The notes below the pieces were generated by a model. It was given only the letters and a program-made list of their open reading frames with translations. It ran no database searches and was not told the origin of the DNA. A program made the position numbers and the translations under genes. Of a stretch of DNA of 64,000 nucleotides, positions 56,492 through 64,000 are shown piece after piece; within the stretch, counting starts at the first letter, position 1; each line of letters opens with the position of its first letter. This DNA is from Aotearoamyces nothofagi (taxonomy: Eukaryota > Ascomycota > Leotiomycetes > Leotiales > Tympanidaceae), in the NCBI GenBank assembly GCA_015345905.1, contig JADDTR010000021.1:1-64000 (forward strand), read 5' to 3'.

Positions 56492-58033
56492 ATGAATACT
56501 TCGCTCTTCAGCCGTAGCGCCGAGGCCTCACCAGCGCCAGCAGCCACTCCAAAAGGCACTGAGAATTTTGATCAGGCCTTGCAACTCTCGTTCTTCTCCA
56601 CCGCACTCCAACGGTTCGACGAACTGACATCAGACGGAACAACAACGGACTGCTGGGCAATCCCAATCGAAGTATGCGGCTCCGAGGACGGCGTCCTGGA
56701 TCTCGAAGAAGAACCGCAGAGTCCCTACACTTCGCAGGGCAACACAATCGACGCCAGCGAGAAGAACTTCTCCTTCCGTCCCCGGTCCCCCGCTCAACCC
56801 GACGGGTTTGAGCTCGCTCCCACCCTGAAGCTCGGAGGCGAAGCGGGAAACGTCGCTGACCTTGTCCCAGATCCCGAAGACCTCGATCCAGGCGATCAGA
56901 AGACTTTCGAGTGGTTCCTGGCGGCGTTGAGGGCCCACGGTACCAACGCCCAATTGCCAGAAATCAACAGCGAGGAAGCGTCGAGATCGAAAGAGGCAAA
57001 GGAAGAGATGGCGACTCCAGAAAAGGAGTCCCGCTCTTCTTCCTCAAGGGCCAGCGGCCCAAATGATCTAGTCGTGCGCTTCTTCTTCACCCCGGAGCTG
57101 GACCCAGATCAAGACGAGGCCCGCACTCAGGCTCTTCGGGGTGCTGGCTACGTGCAGGAGCAGTCCGAGACCCTTCAGCCGTCTGGGTACGGGTACCACA
57201 GACGCTCCATATATGACACGTTTGCTGACGGCTCCCTGTTGCCCCTCACCGCCGACCCGGCCAGGTACATCCCACGACGGCGTCCCGTCTACCGTCCCGC
57301 CAGGACGGCAGCACCAGCCGTTCGCAGCCCCGCGCCGCTTCGCAGGCCCAATCCTGCAAGCCAAGTAGCGCTGGCAGCACCGGCCACCAGATATTGTGCT
57401 TGCAGAGTGTGCAGCGGGGAGGGAGACGTGGTGCTCAGGACTGCATGGTCTCAGCGCCCGGCGTGTCGTGGAGACGTCGAAGAGCAGATCGTCATGGGAG
57501 AAGTGGGTAAGCCGGCTTCGTCTCGCCCTTCAGGTGCCAGTTCCAGCGCCAGCTCCAGCGGCAGTCCCACTGTCAGCTCCAGCGTCTGCCCCAGCGTCAG
57601 TTCCGGCTCCAGCGTCAGCTCCAGTCCCAGCGTCAGCTCCAGCGTCTGCCCCAGCGTCAGTTCCAGCTCCAGCATCCGCTCCGACTCCAGCACGCAACCA
57701 CGTCCCGCCCACGCAGCCCCCGCTCGCGCTGCCCCGGCCCACACCCCCCACCGCACACCCACCGCATGCCCAGCCTGCACCTACCCCACCTCCCTCCCCG
57801 GCTGGCAGCTCAACCCCCACTCCAGCCACTCCGCCTCCATAACCCCCTTCGGCTTCTCCCTAGTCGGCTGCTCAGCCTGCCACGGCACCAAGATCTCCCC
57901 ACCACCAGCCGTGCCCATGCGCTGGTGCAGCCTGTGCCGTGGATCGCGCCTCTGTCCCTCCACCCGCCCCGTCACTGCGTGTAAGCACTGTAACGGCACC
58001 GCGCTCGAACCTGTCGACGATACTGTAGCATGA
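56492..58033 (+). CDS. disordered protein with a C-terminal CxxC (DnaJ-zinc-like) module
   Basis: Unrecognised 513-aa protein, one exon. Residues 1-300 are acidic to mixed with one short possibly folded part (FEWFLAALRAHG; NDLVVRFFFTPELDPDQDEA). At 302-310 comes CACRVCSGEG, a good single CxxCxGxG. Residues 340-400 are Ser-rich, made by SSVCPSVSS repeats, and then comes an Ala/Pro/His tract. The last 90 residues hold C426-P-A-C429, C460-S-A-C463-H-G, C479-S-L-C482-R-G and C497-K-H-C500-N-G. Four CxxC motifs, three followed by x-G, recall the DnaJ cysteine-rich domain that binds two zinc ions, but no J domain is present. Base composition is GC-rich, C-biased in the repeat part. Nuclear or cytosolic, since no signal peptide is seen. 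Confidence 0.7.
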   Translation: MNTSLFSRSAEASPAPAATPKGTENFDQALQLSFFSTALQRFDELTSDGTTTDCWAIPIEVCGSEDGVLDLEEEPQSPYTSQGNTIDASEKNFSFRPRSPAQPDGFELAPTLKLGGEAGNVADLVPDPEDLDPGDQKTFEWFLAALRAHGTNAQLPEINSEEASRSKEAKEEMATPEKESRSSSSRASGPNDLVVRFFFTPELDPDQDEARTQALRGAGYVQEQSETLQPSGYGYHRRSIYDTFADGSLLPLTADPARYIPRRRPVYRPARTAAPAVRSPAPLRRPNPASQVALAAPATRYCACRVCSGEGDVVLRTAWSQRPACRGDVEEQIVMGEVGKPASSRPSGASSSASSSGSPTVSSSVCPSVSSGSSVSSSPSVSSSVCPSVSSSSSIRSDSSTQPRPAHAAPARAAPAHTPHRTPTACPACTYPTSLPGWQLNPHSSHSASITPFGFSLVGCSACHGTKISPPPAVPMRWCSLCRGSRLCPSTRPVTACKHCNGTALEPVDDTVA

Positions 58034-58133
58034 GGACATAAGCAGCTCTCACTAACAAGAGTGCTAGAAACCCCCCTCCCTCCAAGAGTGGTAAGCGACG
58101 GCATTCATATCTGCTCCTGTTTTCCTTGTTTTT

Positions 58134-58164
<31 letters not shown>

Positions 58165-59067
58165 CCTATCTCCGCTCCTGCAGGCCAGGTAGGTGAGTTG
58201 TGAAGCTGTCGTAGAGAAGAAATGTAAGTAAGCCCAGTAGAGATATGCTCCGTCCATTCCTGTGCTCGCCAAGACCCCCCTCCCGCTTGTCGCGTCGTGG
58301 CACTTCGGGCGTGAATGAAGATTCGACAAGTCGGGATCTGGGACGTGCCATGTTGTCGCACGACCTAGCCGGTCGGGGCGAGTATCGGGGCAAGTGTCAT
58401 AATATCATCGCCTCACTGTCTCCCCTTGATCTTTCTCTCTCTGTCTCTCCTTCTCCTTTTCTCTCTCTCTCTCTTGCCGGTGTGGATGCCGTGTGCTTTA
58501 CCTCGCCGCGAATTTTCGTAACAGAAGGCTATTGTTTTTGTGGCTGTTGATGATGATGACGACGGCTGAAGGGGCAAGTATCGGGACTCCGAAAATGAAT
58601 CTCACTGTCTTCCCTGCCCAGCCTAGTATCACTTCACCGACATGTCGTGTCGTGGCAATATCGGATCCTCGTTGGAAATCCAAGAGAATCCGAGGGCTCC
58701 ACGTCTCGGAGTTTCACTTTGCTAGGAACATCATAGTTATCCGCAAGGTCGAAAGCTTTCACTGCCCTTCGTATCATTCAGTCATCGATAACCAGCTGCT
58801 CTGGGTAGCTGGAAGAGAAGGTATGGCATTCCATAGAAGCCATAATAGTTCTATGGCGCTGTTCATCTTGGAGCACCAGGAATCAAATAATACGCCACGC
58901 TTAGATTAATTAAATCCTATCTTACTTTCATGGACTCAAGATTTCTTGTCCCGTTGTAATCCATCCATCCATTCAGGTCATATTCATCGTGTACTATGCA
59001 TATCTCTCAATTTCTGGTCCTTTCGTCTTTGCTGACAAACACAAGACCCACGGTATTCTCTCTGGTT
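58034..59067. other. intergenic, no gene seen
   Basis: About 1 kb holding the 3' ends of two converging genes, a (TTTC)n microsatellite at 58133-58165 and CT-rich runs at 58430-58475. An open frame at 58493-58909 has no support. Confidence 0.55.
58133..58165. repeat. (TTTC)n microsatellite
   Basis: About eight TTTC units in a row. Confidence 0.92.
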
Positions 59068-60924
59068 CTACCGCCACATGTCATAGCTGCTTGCTCTTCT
59101 TCCTACCCCATTTCCACTGCTAGTCGGTCTTCCACTCCCATCTTCAGCAGGAATCGCCAGGAAGCCACCGAATCCATTCCCAACCATTACGCTCTTTCGT
59201 ATGTCTCCTTGTCCTCCAAATCCACCCGTCCAACTTGGATTCATTTGTCCATTTGCAGCGGCAAGACCGTATGCACTAACAGGCCGAAGAGCGGTCATCG
59301 AACCTCTACGTCCAGGTTGGGTTGCAGGCGCCACGCGTGCAAAGTTCCACTCCATCTCTTCTAAGCCCTTGGTATATACTTCCAGCTCTTGCGTTAACCC
59401 AGAGCCAGTACCACCACCGTTGGCGACTGATAGAAATGGATTGTTGCTGCTGAAACGTTTATATTTAAGACTTCCATAGTCCGATGATGATGAAGTAGGC
59501 CGGTTGAAAGGGTTAGAATTCATTTCGGCGGCAAATGCTGGCCTTGGAGGAGCAAAATCGAGGAGAGATTCTGGCAAATCAGGATCACGGACATAAAGTT
59601 GGTGGAGTACTGGAAGGCCATTTGCGAGTAGTGAAGACGTGAGGTATGAATAATACGAACTAGTCATATTGGTGTAGTTGTTTGCGGAAGATGCGGAAGT
59701 AATTTCATAATGAAGCGTCTGCAGGGAACGGGAGGAAAGTGAAGGAGTGACAACTGCGGTTGGAAAGGGTTGTGAGACTTGTTCGATGATCGAAAGATGA
59801 GCGAGAGTTGGGGCAGCCGAAAGGACTTGCTGCAGCTGCCAGGGAAGGATGCCGGTTGCTGTGAGAGACAGTGTGCTCAGGGTAGATGAAGAATTTGGAT
59901 GGGAGAGATAGCTTGTCAAACCTACAACTGTGATGTTGGGCGTATGTTCAAGGAGGAGTTCTCTGAGAAGCGGCAACGGAGGGAGCAGAGGATTTAATTG
60001 GAAAAATTCATCGTTGAGAAGCTTTGTATCCGTAATTTTAAGGGCGGTGATACAAGGCAGAGCCCCAAATACATGACGCAGAGTTGTAGGATCCATGCCA
60101 ATTCTGCTCAGTTCCAGGACCTCCAGGTTCCGCCAGACTGTGCCGCTGATGAGGGATTCGAGGTCTCGCTCTGAGCCAGCCGTATAGCTCATCTTGCGAA
60201 TGTCCGGACAGCGAGCTTGCAGTTCTTGTTTCAGAGCGTTGCATGAGCTGTCACCCATAAAGAAGCCTTCTGGTAGATCGACATATCGAAGTCTTGGTAG
60301 TACAGAGACAGTGCGCGCGAGGTCGGCCTTGCAGGTCTCCCGCGTCATATACGGGACTTTTAAGAAGAGAACTTTCAATCCTAAACCAGTGTTATCATCT
60401 CGAAGCGTTCGACATAGTAGTCGAAGACGTTGTTGTGCTGTATCCTCCGGCTCTGCATTGCGATCAAAGAAAGATCGGCGTTTCCGCTTTTCAGCTAGCA
60501 TATCTTCGCGCCGGCAGTAATGAACGGCATCAATGCGTATACTATGGTAGCTAGATTGTATTTCGTATTAGTGGTAACTCTGCTTGATGCTGAGGGCTCA
60601 GAGTGTTTACAGGACGTTTGAAGCAAGCTTCCTCCATCTTCGAGAAACACGTATACAGTGAGCGAGATCGCGCAAATCGCAGAGCATACACGCATCTTCG
60701 ACAGCTGATTGCTCGCAGTTCTCGTATGTGCCATCTTGAGCATGAGGGCAGACGAATGCAAAGATCTTTTCAAGCAACGGAGCAGGGAGCCTAGCAGTGC
60801 AGTCGTAGGATGGAGCTTTAGGTACGAACAGAAACGGAGCATGCCGCCCGGTATCTGATCTCCCCGCATTATCAGAATGCCGTCTTCCTTTCTTCCTAGA
60901 ACTCAAGCCTTTAAGGAACCGCAT
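59068..60924 (-). CDS. F-box protein with leucine-rich C-terminal region
   Basis: Probable substrate adaptor of an SCF ubiquitin ligase. Exons (complement): 60924-60611 and 60541-59068, giving 595 aa. After a basic start (MRFLKGLSSRKKGRRH), residues about 43-105 form an F-box-like helix set: LPAPLLEKIFAFVCPHAQDG, then DLRDLAHCIRVSRRWRKLAS. The middle has irregular leucine-rich segments (LRYVDLPEGFF, NLEVLELSRIGMDPTTLRHV, LRELLLEHTPNITVVGL, LSTLSLTATGILPWQLQQVL) that fit an LRR-type binding surface. The last 150 residues are Gly/Ser-rich and disordered. The substrate is unknown. The 69-bp intron interrupts the end of the F-box. Confidence 0.8.
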
Positions 60925-61973
60925 GGTTGGGAGCTTCTCACGTCCGACGGATATTTCTCAGTATGAAGTGAGGTTGGCAGGCGCAAAAACCGACGGAGGA
61001 TATAGAATGGGGGACTGAGCTTGGAGGAAATGCCAGCCTTGGGCACAGGGATCAGCCGCGGGGCAGGCGCTCCGTCGACTTAGGCGACAAAGGGGTTGGG
61101 TTTGGTTTGACTTGCTCGATGCAGGGTGCCATAAGTGCCTGCCAGGGGGCACTCAAAACACTCAAAACGCCCAAAGCACTGAAAACACTGAGACACTGAA
61201 ACACTTAAAACACTCGGGTTCGGCAATTATTATACTGGTGGCCGTACACAAACCACGAGCCGCGAACCAGGGAGGAGACAATATGAAGAGGATGTTTACA
61301 GAGTGCCTTCTTATATAAGTTCGAACTTCTACTTCTGCAGTTCTCCTCCGTATTGCTACTTTTACTTCTGCCATAGAGGGAGGAGCGGGAATTCCACGGG
61401 GCTATACTTATGCAGACACCCGCGAGTGGATCCCGAGTCCCCGCCGCAACTCCAGCGCTTCCAGAATAGCCATAATAGCCAGAATAGGGTGTGTTTCTTT
61501 GACGCTTGCATATCATTTCGCATTGATTGGGTCACAACGTCTTGTCGCCATTACGGAGTAAAGAGCGAGCGTTCCCCGGCGCATCCGATGCTACTGTTAC
61601 GAGAATGTTGCCAGCCAGAGTTCTTTCTGGCTTGCTTTTCATGTTTGCGCCTCACAAAAGCAGATAAAGAGAGATATAAAGAGAGACAAAGATTTGGATT
61701 TGTCTTTCGTCTTTGTTCTGTCATAGATACACGGTTATTGAGCGAACCTTGCAATGCCACCCACCCGTCTGCTGTCCCATAGAAGCAATGTCAGCCCGGC
61801 CTTGCCTGCAATTCCCATTCCCTACAGAATGTTACGCCAAAACAATGCAATGCTGAGAAAAGTTGAAAGCTAGTTAACACCATGGAAAACGCCATGACTA
61901 TGCAAACGCAAACTGAAACTCCCAAAGATCGTACACACAGACCCGTTGTAACGGGTCAGCCTCCCTTGGCTGA
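60925..61973. other. intergenic, no gene seen
   Basis: About 1 kb. It contains a CACT(C/G)AAAA-type degenerate repeat (61150-61212) and the palindrome at 61940-61957. The left end should contain the F-box gene promoter. Confidence 0.6.
61940..61957. terminator. 18-bp perfect hairpin 3' of the SUMO protease gene
   Basis: GACCCGTT-GT-AACGGGTC has an 8-bp stem with a 2-base loop. It begins 17 bases beyond the stop codon at 61974 and so lies in the 3' UTR. Its role is unknown; it could be an RNA stem affecting 3'-end processing or stability. Confidence 0.35.
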
Positions 61974-64000
61974 CTATTTTTTACTATTCCACTTCCCTAG
62001 AGCAATACGATCTTGAAGAGACAGGTAAGGAGACAAAGTGTCATGACTTAGGTTGCGTGGACTAACCCTTGTCGGTCTAGTGTTTCGTCCGGATCTCTTG
62101 ACAGACGCAGATGGGGATGGGGTTTCATGACCTGATCCACGCTTAGGTGTGGAAGGAGTTTGTGCTGGCTCTGCTAAAAGATCCTCAAAACTCTCGTTTC
62201 CTGCTGAGTTGTGTTCTGGATTCGATTCTTCTCCCTCGTACGAGTCTGGAACCTCTAAAATCTCATGCTTCGGTGTGTGATTGGCGCCACGAGTTGTGAC
62301 TTTACGAGGGGAGTCAAGAGTATCCGGCTTGACCTTAGCATGACGGGAGGGGCTATCCCGACTCTTTTGTACCACATAGGAAGCTGATTGGGACTGCCTT
62401 GGAGGAGTAGACACCTCAGATTGGAAAGGACTGTCAAGGCTCCGAGATTTCCTTCCACGTATTGGGGACGATATTAATGAAGTAGGAATAGCAAAGGTTG
62501 ATGTTTTTGGATTGGTGAGAGGCTCATTGCTGCGTAGTAGTGTCGTCGCGACACCTTGCTGCGGTTGGACCCTCAGAACAGGCGAACGCGAGCTTCCTTC
62601 AACCTTGCCATCAGCATCGACCATTTCTTCATCGGAGGCTAGAACTGCCCGCTTGGTGGATAGAGCTTTCTCCAGAGATCCACTTGTACCATCGCCTATG
62701 AGAATTTCGCGTTTAGTGAACAGCTGAGGTTCCGCTTCGGGATCCAGAACACGATTGTCAACAGCATCGTCGTTTATGGCTACATCTGGTGATGTCACGT
62801 TGGTAGTAACTTGTTGCTTGACATACTTTAACGGACTTGATTTGCTCGCCTTCACCTCTCCCTTGGCAGCTTTGTTAGCTCTTTTTGCCACACGCTGGTT
62901 CTTCTCTTGTTGCTTTTGCTTGGACTGTAAGTCAAAAATGAGATTCCGAATACTCTCACGCATCTCTGGGGCTTTCATTTTTGGCCAGTCCTTCTCCACG
63001 TTCATCTCTCTGCGCAAGACATGGTGAACAAAGATATCCGGATCTTCTAGAAACTTTTCAATGTAGCCCAGCAAGAACACACCACAGTCACAGTAATTGT
63101 CTTGCAGTGGAAGATCCTTGGCAGTCATACCTAAACCATCGGAGCTGATTTCGATATCGTGTCTTGCTTTAGCTTCACAAATGAGAAAATCCCGTAGATT
63201 CGAGCAGGTGGGAGAGTGTCCTGACCCAAGGGAATCCAATGTAATAATTCGTGGGTCTTTAGGGTCGTATTTACGTAACTGAGATGATTTTCTCTTCCCT
63301 TTCTTCCCTCTGGATGGACTTTGTACAGCCACACCTTCTTGAAGCTTGTCAACAACGCTTAACTCGTCAGAAAGTTCCTTGACTGGATTTTTAGTCACGT
63401 CCAAATTCGAAATGCGGGCTCTCTGGGACGTAAACCCATGATGCGCACGTTCTTGGATTTGTTCCTCTTCTGGCCACTCCTCATCGTCGATAGACATTTG
63501 TTCGACTTGGATCTCCATTGTTGGGGATGAAGACTTCCAAGAACGGCTGGGCACATCGGGAACATGATCCTCAACAGAAAGATATGTCTGCGGATCTTCG
63601 ACTTCAATCGTATTGTCATGAACAGTAGATGGCTGATCCTTCTGAAAGTCTGATGGATATACAACATCTTGGGTTGATTCGAGTGCTACGCCGGGATTCA
63701 GGAGATTTGGGGCGTTGCAAATAATCGCAATATACCAATGGGCATGTTCATTAATAGGAACAACGATATAGTCGTAAGAAAACAGATCAACTTTAGCGGT
63801 CCACCGCTTCACGGCATCATAATCGATGTTACTACGGCCTTTTGCCTTTGTGAGTCTAGGATAGAAAAAGGTATTCATGAAAAAGATGCGCTTAGCAAGA
63901 TCCGGTCGTTTCGTTTCGAGTTCGTTTTCGAGATAGCGAAGGTAGAAAGCGACAAGGTTGTCATTGAGAAACTCTCCTTCATCGAGTCTCTCAATATCTC
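61974..64000 (-). CDS. ULP2: Ulp2-type SUMO protease (C48), 5' end missing
   Basis: C-terminal part of a SUMO isopeptidase that removes SUMO chains in the nucleus. The open frame continues past the right edge, so the start and N-terminal region lie outside. Visible are LDEGEFLNDNLVAFYLRYLE and KRIFFMNTFFYPRL (start of the protease domain), VDLFSYDYIVVPINEHAHWY with the catalytic His, ITLDSLGSGHS with the Asp, and LPLQDNYCDCGVF with the Gln and Cys. About 130 residues rich in acidic and Ser/Pro sequence are inserted between His and Asp, a Ulp2/SENP6-like trait. A long disordered tail of about 330 residues follows, with phosphorylatable SP sites and a final SLQDRIALGKWNSKK. Confidence 0.95.
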   Translation of the reverse strand, partial: DIERLDEGEFLNDNLVAFYLRYLENELETKRPDLAKRIFFMNTFFYPRLTKAKGRSNIDYDAVKRWTAKVDLFSYDYIVVPINEHAHWYIAIICNAPNLLNPGVALESTQDVVYPSDFQKDQPSTVHDNTIEVEDPQTYLSVEDHVPDVPSRSWKSSSPTMEIQVEQMSIDDEEWPEEEQIQERAHHGFTSQRARISNLDVTKNPVKELSDELSVVDKLQEGVAVQSPSRGKKGKRKSSQLRKYDPKDPRIITLDSLGSGHSPTCSNLRDFLICEAKARHDIEISSDGLGMTAKDLPLQDNYCDCGVFLLGYIEKFLEDPDIFVHHVLRREMNVEKDWPKMKAPEMRESIRNLIFDLQSKQKQQEKNQRVAKRANKAAKGEVKASKSSPLKYVKQQVTTNVTSPDVAINDDAVDNRVLDPEAEPQLFTKREILIGDGTSGSLEKALSTKRAVLASDEEMVDADGKVEGSSRSPVLRVQPQQGVATTLLRSNEPLTNPKTSTFAIPTSLISSPIRGRKSRSLDSPFQSEVSTPPRQSQSASYVVQKSRDSPSRHAKVKPDTLDSPRKVTTRGANHTPKHEILEVPDSYEGEESNPEHNSAGNESFEDLLAEPAQTPSTPKRGSGHETPSPSASVKRSGRNTRPTRVSPRNLSHDTLSPYLSLQDRIALGKWNSKK

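Noticed and set aside
58493-58909. 138-codon open frame between two converging genes
   Set aside because: No recognisable domain, and the composition does not look coding.

Overview
The window is nuclear DNA of a filamentous ascomycete (Pezizomycotina). The signs are dense single-copy genes on both strands, short GT-AG introns of about 45-140 bp with CTAAC/CTGAT-type branch sites, and fungal-only families: a SAT4/rhodopsin-domain membrane protein, a Zn2Cys6 regulator, a Dal5-type permease, and orthologues of Crb2/Rad9, Ulp2 and Sen2. A block of almost pure AT-rich DNA with no usable reading frames sits at the left end and looks like repeats mutated by RIP (repeat-induced point mutation). I cannot name the species.

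Layout. 1-3360 is an AT-rich repeat graveyard. 3536-4336 is a 400-bp tandem duplication around a single N. 4.9-20.5 kb is an accessory-like stretch: SAT4-family membrane protein, FMN-binding split-barrel protein, Zn2Cys6 regulator, ketopantoate-reductase-like enzyme, MFS permease, amidase, a damaged small gene and a GH18 glycosidase. 20.9-28.8 kb is housekeeping: Crb2/Rad9-like BRCT checkpoint protein, ceramide glucosyltransferase (GT21) and tRNA-splicing endonuclease subunit Sen2. 28.8-37.6 kb is nearly gene-free, full of micro- and minisatellites and GTAC-rich palindromes, and holds one small Ser-rich gene at 33969. 37.6-41.7 kb carries pICln, a WW-domain protein and ribosomal protein uL4. 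41.7-44.0 kb is AT-rich and empty. 44.0-51.2 kb carries a small spliced ORF, a RmlD/MAT2B-like reductase, a secreted class 3 lipase and glycogen synthase. 51.2-54.7 kb is a second gene desert with minisatellites. 54.7-58.0 kb is a divergent pair of unfamiliar Cys-rich proteins. 59.1-64.0 kb carries an F-box protein and the catalytic part of a Ulp2-type SUMO protease that runs off the right edge.

Most likely undescribed system: the divergent pair at 54680-58033. One protein has about 20 copies of a five-residue G-(Y/F)-(D/N)-x-x repeat followed by three similar C-x2-C-x3-H-x4/5-C finger modules. The other is a long disordered protein ending in four CxxC motifs, most followed by x-G, like the DnaJ zinc module but without a J domain. 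They share a 573-bp intergenic promoter region. A second candidate unit is the ketopantoate-reductase-like / Dal5-type permease / amidase neighbourhood, with a dense GATA-site cluster upstream of the reductase gene, which suggests nitrogen-regulated uptake and breakdown of an amide- or pantothenate-like compound.

Exon coordinates in the gene entries were worked out by hand from reading frame, splice signals and family conservation. They have not been checked against transcripts.
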